Assembly (NCBI GenBank): GCA_022457155.1
Contig: JAJGOT010000275.1
Coordinates: forward strand, 87,501-151,500
Origin: Cladopsammia gracilis
Lineage: Eukaryota; Cnidaria; Anthozoa; Scleractinia; Dendrophylliidae
Direction: 5' to 3'
Length of the DNA stretch: 64,000 nt
Numbering within the stretch: position 1 is the first letter of the stretch; each line of letters starts with the position of its first letter. The notes beneath the pieces were generated by a model. That model saw only the letters and a program-made list of their open reading frames with translations, did not search any database and was not told where the DNA came from. Of this stretch, positions 10,347-22,334 are shown piece by piece. The position numbers and the translations under genes are program-made.

Positions 10347-13300
10347 TCAGAAAAGAAAATAAACTGCCATTGTAACCCTTAATCAAATATATATAATGAT
10401 CTTAAATTGTAAAAGTTACTACAAGGAATTTAAAATTGTTCCATTTAAACGTTAATTTAAGATGAAAATTCAAAATTTCAATAAACATCCCAGTCAAAAT
10501 ATGGTTGCAATGGAAACGCCACCTGTCATACTGTCATACATATTGTCACACAAATCCTCAAAGTCAGGGCTGGCACTCCTCCCCCCTCCCCACCCCCCCC
10601 CCCCCCCCACCCACCCTCCCCACGTTATTAATAGGGTTCACTTGTAAGATCTCAACAATTGACTACACAAGTGAACGAAAAATGAAGGATTCTACTCACG
10701 GTTTACACGTATTTCTTACGCAGCTTCAAAGGAAAATCGCTTCTTTGGGAGGCCACCCTTTGTCCCACCGCGAGGAGCACCATTTGGCCCACCACGAGGA
10801 CCACCATTTGTCCCACCACGGGGACCAACATCTGGTAACTAAATATTTACTTTTGCACCAAGAGAATAAAAGGTCATAGTTCTTGACACAGTAGACAATG
10901 TATATGTTACAGGTCAAATTTGATTTCAGGTTGATTTTGATTTTCCTTTCTTTGATATTCATTATCACATATAAACATAGAAAAAAACAATGGGAAATCA
11001 AAATTAACCTGAAATCAAATTTGACCTGTAACATGTATAACATAATATATATAGATAGGCTTAGCCTAACAGCCGAGCTCCCTGAATTCTCATATTGAAG
11101 AACGCTTTTTTTCAGTTATAACTGTGTTATAGCGCACAATATGGAACATGCAGAAAGCTAATGATAAGCTAAAACTAAGGTGAAAGGTTGGAAGCACAAG
11201 AATTAAGCTTAAAGATTTTAGCTCTAAACAAATGCTTCGATGAATGCTTCTTTTAGCTTGTCCTAAGACAAAATCGGGTTTAAAAATAAACACTTAGCTT
11301 TATATATTCCTCCAAAAACGCTTGACTTGCGCATGTAGAGTTACGCAGCCACAAATTATGCGGTCTTGACCACTGATTGAGACATGTCGAACCGGTCTCA
11401 GTGAGTAGCAAACCGCGAAAAACTGCAGGGAAAAAAGATTTTGCAAACCGTCAGTTTTCTCCGCTAAACACGACAAAAGTGTTGACTGTAGCTGACGTGA
11501 CATCGGTTGTGTAGCCGCGGGAAACACGCGAAACACAAAGCTTCGTTTTGGTTTAAAAATTTCTAAAGTCCCGTATGTTGCGCGACCTCGTCGTACGCGA
11601 CCGCGAAACATTCCGCTAACCATGAAAAAAATCAAAAATCCGATTAACTATCTTTATTGTTTTAAATATTTTTTCACCGACACATTGTGTATAAACTCTT
11701 AGCATCGCGCGAGCTTGCTTAAGAAGAAATGGTGTACAACAGAGATATACATATGGTGTACAGCACAAAATACAATAAATATATAAAAAAAATACAAAAA
11801 TAAGGGATAGTCCGTAAAAGAGTCAAAGACCTCATACTCAGACAGACCACCTAGCTATTAAACAATTCTAAATCTAAAAATTATACATAATAAATATATA
11901 AGGATAAAAGAAAAAGATTTATTCAGTTAGTGTTCGTTAAGAAATTTGTAACACCACGCTTAAAACTTGAAATATTAGAAGCTGATCTAACTTGAAATGG
12001 AAGCGAATTCCACATATCTACAATACGATTAAAAAAACTAAATTTCAAGCTGAGGTGTTTGTTCGAGCATAGTTCGAGCATAGTTCTTCGAGCAGAGATT
12101 TAGATGTGGCAACTTCAGTTATTTGCCTTTTTAGTTTAAAACCAGCTGCAACCGTATTACTTATGACCATGTAAATGTTACATAAAAGTACCATGTCGTA
12201 GCAAATTTGTAGCCTGCGAATACAGCCGCCTCTCATCGCTCCCGGCCATCCGCTACTCCCTTCCCCGGGCGCCCTTAAAATTCCATGTCGGCTCTAGATC
12301 TCCCTCGACAGATAAAAATAACAACTCGACGAAGTATTCGTACTGTGTGTAACTTTCTTTTCCATTTTAGATCCGTGTCAAGGACAGCCCTTCAAATTTG
12401 ATAAATGCGGACAGAGATGCACCTGTAATCAAGGTCGCCTAACGAAATGCACCCGAATTAGAAAAGAATTCGTTTCCATGAGCCAAGACGAACGAGCGCG
12501 TTACATAAGCGCTGTTAAAAAGGTCTCTACTGATCCGCGTTACAAGTTGGACTACGAAAGCCTGCTCCAGATGCACTATCACTTATTCTTTACAGGTCAG
12601 CTTAGACTATATGACAATGGAGTTGTAATTCATGTATTCCTTGCAAATAACTGGCAAAAAACATTGAGCCCTTTCCAGCAAAGATACATTTATATAAACG
12701 GCTTTGACATTGCACTATAGACAAGTTGAAAACGGAAAGTGTACCAAATACAAATTCAGTTTCCAATACAAATTTAATTCTATTTTACAGTCAATATAAA
12801 ATAGACATTGGAGAATGATGCGGCTTTCCTTTCTTGCTATAAATATAAATAATATTAGGTTATGGGTTCGCGTATTATGGCATTTATGGTCGAAAATAAA
12901 TAAATTAAATACCATTTCCTGTGGAATACACACCAGCCAAATTAATGAGCAACAGTAATGAACAAACGAGGGGTGCTCAAGTCCCTTCCATTTGAATGCG
13001 CACTTTGAGGTTTTATTTTGTATAATTCAGTCTATTGACTGTACAGTTTTCTCTTTCTTCATCTTATTTCGTTGATAGACATTCACCAGAAAAAGCATTT
13101 CCTTCCATGGCATCGCTGGTTTGTGCTACAATATGAAAATCTCCTCCGAAAAGCCGACTGCCGTGTCACCGCTTCTTACTGGGACTGGACCGACAAGAAT
13201 CCTTTCGATACGTCGGATAAAGGTGTCTGGAACAGCGAAGACTTTGGCTTTGGCGGAGACGGTTCTGGCGATTCAGCGTCCTGCGTCCCAACGGGTCCTT

Positions 13301-14248
13301 TTAAAGAAGGCTGGAAGTTGTTGCCACCCACCGAAGAGGCAACTAATCCAGATTGTTTAGCCCGGAACTTCACTCAAGCATCTCAACTACCGAGAGAGGA
13401 AGATTTACAAGAGCTCTTAAATATTCCAGCTTCTAACTTCACCGAGTTCGAGTGCAGACACCGAAGTTGTCTTCATCAAATAGTCCATTATGGCGTCGGC
13501 GGCACGATGTTTATGTTTAACTCCGCTTCCGCGCCAGAGTTCTTTCTTCACCATACCATGGTCGACAAGATCTGGAACGACTGGCAGAAGAAAGGAGACG
13601 AATATAAGAATGCCTACTTTCCGACAGTTAACCAGCTTATGCCATGCACCAAATATAGGGGAAAAGAACTCATTGATTTGTCTAATCAGCCCGGAGGTGT
13701 ACGAGTAGAATATGAAGAAAAGAAAAAGAAAGAAAATGCTGTGGTTCGTCGAAGAGGTAAGTAACAATCGTTATATTTTGGTTTATTACGCAGTGCGTCG
13801 ATCATTTGGGTCACTGCCGTCGCATTGACTCCTTCGGCTTTACTCCACATTTTCTTTCCCTATCAAGTATTCCGCCCCGACAGCGGCGCGTGAGCATGGT
13901 ATTGGGCTAATCCCAATCACTTTATGATACAGCAGCTGGCGGTATCCCTGCGATGAACAAACATCCCATCCAGGAAGAAGTAACAATTCTCCTTGAAACC
14001 GGACACGGCTCCGGGCGTGTTTGTTAGTTCCCTTATCGCTATGGCAGAATCAGTTAAATATTCGTCACACTCAGAACTTTTTACGTTGTTAAGACTGCAT
14101 ACAATTGAACTTAAAACTGTGTTACCTTATAGGTCAAAGCTTGATTGAAAGGCATCGTGTCAGACGTGCACTGCCCCCCTGGTCTGAACGGATCCCCGGT
14201 TGGGACTCCCTTAACAAAGAATTCGGGTGTGACGAATGTACCGCATAA
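9688..14248 (+). CDS. secreted tyrosinase, four coding exons
   Basis: Type-3 copper oxidase expected to oxidise phenols to quinones in secreted or vesicular compartments. Exons are 9688-9754, 12371-12595, 13079-13756 and 14133-14248. All junctions are GT-AG, all three introns are phase 1, and the joined frame is 361 codons plus TAA. Residues 1-22 form a signal peptide with a hydrophobic Leu/Met core. A Cys-rich segment follows at about 24-50. CuA ligands are H91 (in MHYH), H100 and H109 (in FLPWHRWF). CuB ligands are H230 and H234 (HQIVH) and the HH pair at 255-256 (FFLHH, then VDKIW). NFT glycosylation sequons lie at 194 and 217. The C-terminus is basic, with an RVRR site that could be cleaved by a furin-type protease. 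A TTTTCAG acceptor lies 14 nt before the ATG, so a 5'UTR intron is possible. Only the start and stop neighbourhood of the UTRs is visible. Confidence 0.93.
10251..10346 (+). repeat. GA dinucleotide microsatellite
   Basis: About 96 bp of GA with a few GGA interruptions, in tyrosinase intron 1. A Ser-Leu frame antisense to it is an artefact. Confidence 0.97.
10716..10838 (-). CDS. possible Gly/Pro/Arg-rich coding exon antisense in tyrosinase intron 1
   Basis: A minus-strand frame after a TTTAG acceptor encodes three 8-residue repeats of the form GPRGGTNG, then LPKKRFSF and a stop. The 24-bp units differ partly at third codon positions (CCC/CCT, CGT/CGC), which favours coding. No upstream exon was recognised. 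A GTAAGA at the stop could instead be a donor. It may equally be a minisatellite. Confidence 0.3.
   Translation of the reverse strand, partial: LPDVGPRGGTNGGPRGGPNGAPRGGTKGGLPKKRFSFEAA
10905..11036. mobile_element. hairpin MITE in tyrosinase intron 1
   Basis: TGTTACAGGTCAAATTTGAT at the left is repeated inverted at the right end, with arms of about 45 bp around an AT-rich centre. It is similar in layout to the four hairpins at 49.7-57.5 kb. Confidence 0.7.
11933..12090 (-). pseudogene. LINE polymerase C-terminal remnant in tyrosinase intron 1
   Basis: The minus-strand frame reads KHLSLKFSFFNRIVDMWNSL, then RSASNISSFKRGV and a natural-looking stop at 11933-11935. This is the tail of a non-LTR retrotransposon polymerase; the 3' region runs on to about 11700 with an AT-rich end. 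Confidence 0.65.
13929..13998 (+). mobile_element. degenerate SINE tail in tyrosinase intron 3
   Basis: CCTGCGATGAACAAACATCC and the following bases match the conserved 3' part of the SINE at 49273-49566. Confidence 0.5.
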
Positions 14249-14314
14249 CAACTACTACAAACGATCATGATTTGATGCTTTTTCAATATGCATGTTTAGA
14301 TAGTCAATAGTTTA

Positions 14315-14602
14315 TTAGAGCAGTTTTCAATTGAGCATCGAAAGTAATCACACAATTGCTTTGGTTTTGCATTGCTACGCTTTGTGATCGGCTAAAAAAT
14401 CTCGCGCCACTTTCTCGACCAATCAGAAGTAAAACCAAAACCAATCGTGACTTGCTCGCACGCGTTTTCCCGCGCTTGGCGCCGCCGACATGTAATTACT
14501 TCGAGCTCCGATTGGTTCATTGGATTGTTTACGACTGCTGTGATTGGTCAGAGTAATTACTTTGGTTTTGGTTTTTCGACACTCAATTGAAAACTGCTCT
14601 AA
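14315..14602. mobile_element. AGAGCAG-family MITE, copy 1
   Basis: Ends AGAGCAGTTTTCAATTG and its inverse; internal words are GTGATCGGCTAAAAAATCTC and ACTTTGGTTTTGGTTTTTCG. Other copies are at 30823-31118, 44836-45121 and 45206-45486. Confidence 0.85.
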
Positions 14603-16787
14603 TATGGTTAATTAGTAGTATATATTACGTTGTTTTTTTTTTTATTGTTATAACGAAAGCCTCTCAAATTCAGTTTCAGTTTTTCAACTATCTGTACATG
14701 TCTACATAGTTAATCGAGAGACTGGTTATGAAACCTTGCAGACTTCAATGGCGATAACAAAAAAGCTACAATTTATGTTGAACCGACCGTGACCGTGCAC
14801 ATCTTTTGTTTTTTTATCACACCCTATGACTGAATAACTTAATAGCACCATTTCTATTGGTCAGTTGCTCGAACAAAAGATCAACATCCATTGCGTTGTG
14901 CACGGTAAAGGCCGAGAAACGGTAACAAAAAAGAGATCGAACAATGTCTCTCGATGAACTATGATGTCTGTCCAGCCGCGAAATGACGCTTATGATTATA
15001 ATAAATCATAATGGGAATATCATTTCTCTTAATGTGGGGCTCTACCTGAATGCCATGTTTCCGCATCTTAACATGGCTTTAATGGAAATATCTCGTTCAC
15101 GTTTCAAGCAATCCAAAAACCCTTCGCTCATTACATGAATCTATGTTGTGGGATGTTTTGTAAATTTTTGATGTTAGTCCACTAACAACCTGGGGTGCTC
15201 TTACGTGGGTATCGACTGTTGGTGCTCCAAAAATCATTTTCTTTCTCCTATCCCTTCTTAAAACCTCTTAACATTTCATTAAAATTCAGGTAGACCCCCG
15301 CCTTAAGGTGGCTCCTTAGACTTTTTAAAAAAGCACCCACACGAACTTTCACGAATAACGATACAATGCCTAATTCTCTTGTCTTTCACCGAATTTTGGT
15401 TCACGAAATTAAGCAATGTAGCTAAATCAGCATTTAAAGCATGGGAAATATTTTGCAAGAATTGACTTTAATTTTTTCGAGTTTACTTTTGCGATTTCTT
15501 TTTAACTTTGCTGTCTTGCAGAAATAGTTACGGACAACAATTTTGGAAGAAATAATAATACGCAGTGGCTATTCGTACGGCACCCGTACGCGGACTTCGA
15601 TTTGCTATTCATACGGGAGTCCAAAACTTTCCACAATTTTCGATGCTATTATTCACTTTTGTTGGTCCACAATATTAAATGGTCGTTTAGCTGTACGAAG
15701 CGCTTCTGGTAAGAGATGTTGATTTGGCTCAGGCTAATTTGCTGAGTCTCGTTATCACGCGAGCGACTCATTCAGTCGTGACAATTGTACCGCCGAGGGT
15801 TAAAGCTGGTGTCACCAACACTCCGGGGAGCCACCTTAAATTATTAGTAACCGTTCAGTTTTTTTATTTAAATAATGCTCTGTGTGGGTATACAGTGCAC
15901 CTTTAACGCACGTGTTAAACGTTGTCACATTTCGCAATTTTTCTCGCATTGACTCGCAACATAAACGTTTTTCGGTAAGCTTGGACTTGGATAATTGTAA
16001 GTCGAATGTTTCAAATTACCGTGTTGCTCCGTGAATGTAAAATTGCATGTGTTTTGGCGAGTTCCCTCTCATACACTGTACTCGCATTGCATATACGCTA
16101 TCGAATTTTGGCGTAAATTTGATTGTAATTTCGTTATCATGTATATCTAGTAAACAGCTGCGTGCCGAATATAAAGGGGCATGCTAAGGCTCAACAGTGA
16201 GGAGCACAGTATAATAACTCGTGATCGGTGCATGTTATAGGAAAGGGAAGCTGGTCTCTGTCAGCACTTTCTTTCTTTTTAAAATAAACATTATCAGCTT
16301 AGTAGTTTTCAAAATGACCAATTTATATTGTGTAATAAGATTAAGGGAATTTTTGCTATTTTAGGTTGTAAGTATTTGTAACTTTTTACAGTTGTTAGCA
16401 TTTTTAGTAGCACGAGTTTAATTTTCGATGTCATTCTGTCACAGATCACATATTTGTATCAAAATAATTGCTTCTGTGTCAATGTGATTTTTTCTATATA
16501 ATGCGAACTTTTTGTACATTAAATAAATCATGATCATTTCGTTCTTGAAGTGGTTATTTTTTTTAATATCAAGTTGGGTGCACATTTTTATAAAGCAAGA
16601 AGGGGGAGAAATTGCCATCAGCTGCAGTCACGCCAAAGGAAACCCTTAAGAAAGTAGAACACTTTTCGCTTCGTGAATTTCTGCCCTGTAAATTTGACGA
16701 AAGAATCTACCCTCCTTTCAAACCTGCGATCAGGCGCTCTTTTTTTCGGAGCGGGAGAGTCGCAGCAGAGCACACTAGTAATAACCA
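14603..16787. other. unassigned intergenic sequence
   Basis: No frame or exon with recognisable motifs. It includes the possible tyrosinase poly(A) signal at 15000. Nothing else is supported. Confidence 0.5.
15000..15005 (+). terminator. possible polyadenylation signal of the tyrosinase gene
   Basis: First AATAAA downstream of the tyrosinase stop codon, about 750 nt away and beyond the MITE at 14315-14602. A nearer variant signal is possible. Confidence 0.25.
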
Positions 16788-17000
16788 CAGTGGAATCTCG
16801 ATTTCTCGAACCCTCGGTTTCTCGAACCTCCAATCGAACCAAACTTCGTTTCCCTTGGATTTGCATCGCTAGAACACTGTAATTGTTCTCTAAACCTCGA
16901 TAACTCGAAACTCCCGCAAACTCAAACCACGTTTTGGCTCCCATGAGAAAAACTGACCCTCGACAGAAGCCGATTACCTCCTGCCCTCGATAATTTGAAC
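16788..17000. mobile_element. pogo-like terminal fragment
   Basis: CAGTGGAATCTCGATTTCTC followed by repeated TCTCGAACC/CTCGATAACTCGAA resembles a Tigger/pogo end. The other boundary was not found. Confidence 0.4.
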
Positions 17001-17554
17001 GTCTAAAAATTCAGAAACCACTTAGTGCCGATGGTTAGGTGGAAAACGAGGAGTGTGGAGTGTGGAAAATGAGGAGTGTGGTAAAAGCTTGTATGTGTGT
17101 AACGGTAATACACCATAGGTGTAAGTACGGTCTGTGCTGTACACCAACGCCCCTCTGTAAAAAAAAAAACGCTTGTAATAAGAAGCGATATAATCTTTGA
17201 AAGTTGATTTCACGCGATTTAATTTATCAGTCCTTGTGTTTTTTCATTCGTACATAACGAATAGGTAAATAACAGAAGTCAACATATATTGTTTACACAA
17301 ATCAAAATATAGTACATTACTTGACAACAAAATCACGCGAAGATTTGTCACCTTCTATTTTGGACTCTCATCTGTCATCAGGTTATTCAAAACGATGCCA
17401 GCTACGCTACAAAACTCTCGCAAGATAAAAGTAACTTTTCCAAAGAGCACGCCCAAATAAACTAGATTGGACAAATGGATGAGCTCGAAGCTTGTTTGAA
17501 AATCGTTACAAGTTTGTGCTCGTAATGCTGGGACGTTTGTACAAGTCAACACTC

Positions 17555-18330
17555 ATCGTATAGTTCGTTCATTCCTTAGTACCCTACACTGGTACGTGAA
17601 GGAATATTGAGTCAGGTACGTACTTGCTAGTGCGTTCGTACATTGGTTCATTACAATTGTGCAATTACCTTTACAATTAGAACAATTCGAGTATATACCT
17701 GGTATATAGTACGTACGGCTCTTATCATACGTTCGTACAAGACATATCATACAAGTCATATCGTTCATTGATAATTAGTAAAAAAGTACGTTCGTACATT
17801 GGTTCATCATACGGCACTTGTAGTGTTCGTACAATTCAAGTTTATAGTACGTACGGCACTAACCCTATTGTACGTTCGTACAAGTCAAGTTCAGTCGTTC
17901 ATAATTAGTACGTTCGTACAAGACAAATCATACAAGTCATATCATTCATAATTAGTAAAAAAAGTACGTTCGTACATTGGTTCATCATACGGCACTTGTA
18001 GTGTTCGTACAATTCAAGGTTATAGCACGTACGACTCTTACCTTATAGTAAGTTCGCACACGTTCATAATTAGTACGTTCGTACAAGACATATCAAGACA
18101 TACAAGTCATATCGTTCATAATTAGTAAAAAAGTACGTCATCATACGGCACTTGTAGTGTTCGTACAATTCAAGTTTATAGTACGTATGGCACTTACCCT
18201 ATAGTACGCAGTACGTTCGTAGAAGTCAGTTTCGTTATTTATCTTGGCTACGTTAGTAAGTTAGAATTTTATCTTTCTTCGTAATTAGTACGTTAGTACG
18301 TTCGTACATTGGTTCATACCATACTTGTGC
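17555..18330 (+). repeat. satellite-like array, about 170-180-bp period
   Basis: Units contain GTACGTTCGTACATTGGTTC, CATACGGCACTTGTAGTG and TTCATAATTAGTA. Clear unit starts lie near 17775, 17950 and 18120. The palindromic GTACGTTCGTAC and GTACGTAC words recur many times. Confidence 0.8.
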
Positions 18331-19970
18331 AATTACCTAGCATTAAACGAAGGATAAGCAGCTAGCTGTCTTATGGGGCTCTGGACGAGTGTAATAGTAC
18401 GTTAAGCCCACGTTCTAACAAGAAAAACACAAAAGGGGCTACTAAAACGGGAAGCATATATGTTTTTCCTGCAGCAAATGGCAATTGAAAGCTAGAGTAA
18501 TTAATTGCATGAATGATAACAGTTATAGAAAACTTGTTCAATTTCTGATCTGGACAACAAATCGAGATTTTGTTACCATGTACATGTGTTACACTCTGTT
18601 AAAAATCACGAGAATGCCATTATTTTATAAGTGGTGGTGCATGTCTAGGGAAGAACTGAAATGATAACATATTGTTTGTTTGAGGCTCTTTTTAGATATT
18701 TTGAGAGTAAACCAGGTGGACTGATCCAGACGAGTTGAAACTACTAACACTTGCTCCAGAAACAAGACAAGAGGAGAGCATCACCATTTTCAATGACGTC
18801 CAAAAAAATTGATAAAAGAGAAATTTGACTCAAGAAACCACACATTCTAGCCTAAAAACAATATTCGGACATAATATGACAGCACTGCATGATGGGAAAA
18901 TACTTACAGGAGATAGCCCAAGGGGCACTTTGATTTACTTTGAAACTACGGAAAGAGAAACCCTGTTCAAATAAAGGTATCTGTCTAGCTATCTATCAGA
19001 TCTATCTCTCTTATTACTCTTCGCGTGACTGAATTAATGTATAACGCAGCTTATCTGGTGTCCAGTCCCCTTGGTTCACTGTGTGGTGGTTGACAGGTTC
19101 ACTGTATGGTGGTTACGCTGTGGTGGGTAACGTTCCAAACCTATATGGAATTAGGTCTATGATAGTACTCTTCATTGGTTTGTCGTTGTGGTTTTACCGT
19201 TATTATAGTTTTTGAATAGAGCCTATTTATTCGAAAAACACTGGGGGTAGGGGTGGGGGTAGGGCTTTCTTTTCATAGAGAGGGGCGTTTATTACAAGGA
19301 GGCGCTTATTGAATTTTCCCGCTATAAGGGGGTGTTTATTAGAGAGGGGCGTATATTAGAGATAGTACGTTTGTTACAACAAATACGGTAGACGGTAGAC
19401 AAATATATTTTCAGCCTTTCTGGGGGTGGTCACGGCCTTCGTGGGGGTATACTAATATAGTTAATCGAATACAAGAGACCCATCGGTGCCGCTGTTGAAA
19501 ATTTTTGTATGAAAAAATACCTAAAATAAAGAAACGTGATTTTTAAATCCTGTACCGGTACAGGAGCTTATTACCCCGTAATATTAAAGCTCCTGACAGG
19601 TACTATTGGATCGGATGAAATAAAACCTTCGTTATATTACTGCATACTTGCCAAACTTTAATTGTTTGTTGTCTTTTGTTTTCATATTGTTTGCCCAAGT
19701 TTGGTGCTTAACATTAATCAGTATTTACATATGTTATACCACTACAGAAAAACTTGCGGGAAAAATTAGCAGCCTCCTCTATACTGTGTCCATATTTAAT
19801 ACGTTTTGTTATTGTTTTAAGAGCAATACGATTGGTAATACCAAGACATAAACAAAAACAGCGAACTAAACCGGAATGTCGTGGCGATCGTAACCGATAT
19901 TGTTCGAGCTACAATATTATTATTGTGTTCAACAAAGAGATAAACTTTGCTCGAGTAATAAATTGGCGCA
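18331..19970. other. unassigned intergenic sequence
   Basis: Short frames only. G-rich strings with GAGAGGGGCGTTTATTA words at 19220-19390 resemble element ends but no boundary could be set. Confidence 0.4.
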
Positions 19971-20049
19971 TGACGTAACAAGTTTATTTAATTAGACAAC
20001 ACGCTGACATAAAAAAACAGAGGCCGGTTCGTTCACAGAAGAAGCATCG
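19970..20049 (+). promoter_or_regulatory. putative promoter-proximal region of paralogue A
   Basis: A CRE-like TGACGTAA (19971-19978) lies about 75 nt before the start codon, followed by AT-rich sequence. The assignment is by position only. Confidence 0.2.
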
Positions 20050-20601
20050 ATGCAGTCTTATTTGTGGAAAACTACCAGAAAATGGGAAAAGAGCTTTAAT
20101 TTCCGCTCAGGATGGAAGTGCTATTCCGTTGAACTTGTTCGTTTGAAACGATGGTGGGGCGAAGAATCTCGCATATTTACGAATGGTTTGCAAATTCAGC
20201 GCATAACATTCAAACGACTAAACGGCTTGGCTGTTTGCAGCGCAAGCGAGCAATACTCATGGGAATTTGATGGCCGCTCGTTTCTTCTCATGATTGTGCC
20301 AGGGGTTTGCTCCATGCAGGAACATCATTTATTTATCGACGGCTTTCAAATCAAGACCGATGTCACTCCATGTATGTTATGGAGGCGTCGTGGATGGGTG
20401 CTCATTTATTTTGGTGTTATCGAGGTTCTTTTAGGAGTTTCACTGGAGGCTATACGCTACATCGAGGACATCATACCTTACTTTCTACTCTGGGAACTTT
20501 TAGGCCGAGTTTTGTTAATTTTTGGCTTGTTAAAGATTATGGAAGGATTAACATCACATGTGGCGATTTCTCATCGTTACAGTCCAATATACACAGTGTA
20601 A
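20050..20601 (+). CDS. FAIM-like domain membrane protein, paralogue A (intronless)
   Basis: Single-exon frame of 183 residues, function unknown. Residues about 25-103 follow the strand pattern of one FAIM (Fas apoptotic inhibitory molecule) repeat: YSVELVR, then RIFTNG, then WEFDGRSFLL, then LFIDG. A basic WRRRGW motif (111-116) leads into two hydrophobic segments at about 117-134 and 141-163. There is no signal peptide. By the positive-inside rule both termini should be cytosolic, with a membrane hairpin between them. Motif order and spacing match the 192-residue frame at 24015-24593, which argues strongly that both are real genes. The ATG is the first in frame, and an AATAAA lies 11 nt after the stop. 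FAIM homology is inferred from pattern only. Confidence 0.8.
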   Translation: MQSYLWKTTRKWEKSFNFRSGWKCYSVELVRLKRWWGEESRIFTNGLQIQRITFKRLNGLAVCSASEQYSWEFDGRSFLLMIVPGVCSMQEHHLFIDGFQIKTDVTPCMLWRRRGWVLIYFGVIEVLLGVSLEAIRYIEDIIPYFLLWELLGRVLLIFGLLKIMEGLTSHVAISHRYSPIYTV

Positions 20602-20612
20602 TGAAACTTTTT

Positions 20613-20618
20613 AATAAA
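20613..20618 (+). terminator. polyadenylation signal of paralogue A
   Basis: AATAAA 11 nt past the TAA at 20599-20601, which implies a very short 3'UTR. Another AATAAA follows near 20744. Confidence 0.5.
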
Positions 20619-21366
20619 CCGCAGATGTTATGTTGGCTGCAGCTAGGGTGACAGACAGAAAATGTTATTTCCCAAAGACACAGCAACAATTCATATGTGT
20701 AAATTATTATTAAAACGTCTCGAAACGTTGTCTTACATATTTGGTAATAAATATTTTCAATTTTGTTTACACAGTTTACAGTATTATGTCAGTCAGTGCG
20801 GCCACGATGCACCTGAGATCGGGCGAAAAAGCGAATTATAAAATTTAAGGCTAAAATGTTCACACTTTCTTCGATTATTATTAACCACGCTCAATTTCTC
20901 GGCGGTAATTAAAGCGATTTATAATTGTACCTGCCACAAGACAGCATGCAATACAACACCAGTGTGTTTATATTCAAATGAAACTTGTAGCCAACACCTG
21001 AAGACGGATCGAATGAAAATTCACGCTCTCGTTTAAAAAATGCACTTGCTAATTGAGTTTCAGAGCTTCGCCGCTTTGTTTTAAAGAGGTGTTTTTCAGT
21101 CTTTTGTCAAGTGCTTTTAAAGCACAAAATTTATTTAAAAGACTTAATTACAAATACTAAACGGCATTGTTGACTCGCTTAAAAGACCCAAATCACAATC
21201 ATGCAGGCATTCAATTTATTGATTATTTTTCTTTTTAAGTCAGATCATCTGTAAGTCAAACAAACTACGCTCCTTGCTGAGGGTTGATGAAGAAGTTTGT
21301 GGCCTCTCCGCCATCTCGATCGCCAACCGCGCATAATGAATTATTTATTTGCACAAATTTCATTTC

Positions 21367-21604
21367 CATAATAGGGCCATTTATACGAGACCAAATAAGT
21401 CGCGACTTACATAAGTCGCGACTTACAGAAGACCCGAACCACTCGTATAAATGATACAAAAATGTGTTCGCGTCTTATTTAGGTCGCGACTTATGCAAGC
21501 CTCACTCGTATAAATGGTCTAGTGGTCTCTAGTTCGCGTCTTCTGTAAGTCGCGACTTATGCAAGTCGCGACTTATTTGGTCTCGTATAAATGGCCCTAT
21601 TATG
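21367..21604. mobile_element. 238-bp MITE with 65-bp TIRs
   Basis: ATAGGGCCATTTATACGAGA at the left is matched by an inverted copy at the right for about 65 bp with one mismatch. The inside repeats AAGTCGCGACTTA palindromes. The flanks are themselves palindromic, so the TSD (perhaps TA) is ambiguous. Confidence 0.85.
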
Positions 21605-21916
21605 TCTTGCCGCAGGCGGGCAGCACCAAAAACCCGCTTCAATAGGCTCTTTAATATGATTGGCTCACATGATTGGCTCACATGATTTTTATCTCGTGTT
21701 CATGCGTCTCGTCTTTTCTTCACAAATTCAAAGTAAATTGGGTGTCTCTGTTTAATTATTGTCGAAAATAAAAGGAAAGAAAGAAAAGTAAAAACAAAAA
21801 TATAACAAAAGACATGAAATTGCGAATCTGATGAGGAGCTTAGAGCAGGCTGTCAGGCATGCGCAAAGGGATTTTAAAACCGAAACATTGCGAGACTTGC
21901 TGCAAAGGGGGTGTTA

Positions 21917-22245
21917 AGGCCCGTTTACACAGGCGAATTTTTGTGCAATTTTTGTCCAACCTGTCGATGCATTTTTTGTCGCGCGCAGGTTGCATCTTCA
22001 AATCGCATGTGTAAACGGCGGCGATTTCAGTGCGATTTGGGCGCAATTTGTCGCGCGATGTCGCAGAGGTTTTGAACACAGTGTTCGAAATCTGATGCAA
22101 CTTGCGACGATTTTTGGGAAATCACAGCCAAATCAAAGCAAATGTCGCACCCGAATCGCACAGGAAATCGCCGCTAGTTTCGGCACTTGCGACAAAAGTT
22201 GCATTGGAGAGCGCGACAAAAATCGTATCAAGTGTAAACAGGCCT
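21917..22245. mobile_element. PIF/Harbinger-type MITE, copy 1
   Basis: Ends AGGCCCGTTTACACAGGCGA and GTGTAAACAGGCCT. TTA flanks both sides (21914-21916 and 22246-22248). Many GCGATTT/AAATCGC words occur inside. There is a second copy at 29302-29593. Confidence 0.8.
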
Positions 22246-22269
22246 TTACACGCTCTACAATGCTAAAAA

Positions 22270-22334
22270 AAGTTGCTGCAATCGTTGCGAAAAGTAGAAC
22301 CCAATTCTACTTTCTTCAACGATTGCAGCAGCTT
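22270..22334. repeat. short hairpin
   Basis: Two arms of about 28 bp (GTTGCTGCAATCGTTG ... AAAGTAGAA and inverse) around CCCA. A small foldback element or structured spacer. Confidence 0.7.

Noticed and set aside
10204..10386. Ser-Leu repeat protein
   Set aside because: Antisense translation of the GA microsatellite.
11300..11635. 111-codon minus-strand frame in tyrosinase intron 1
   Set aside because: Considered as an upstream exon of the Gly-rich segment, but no motif or convincing splice pair links them.
17555..18330. CRISPR-like array
   Set aside because: Repeats are long, imperfect and without uniform spacers; the genome is eukaryotic.
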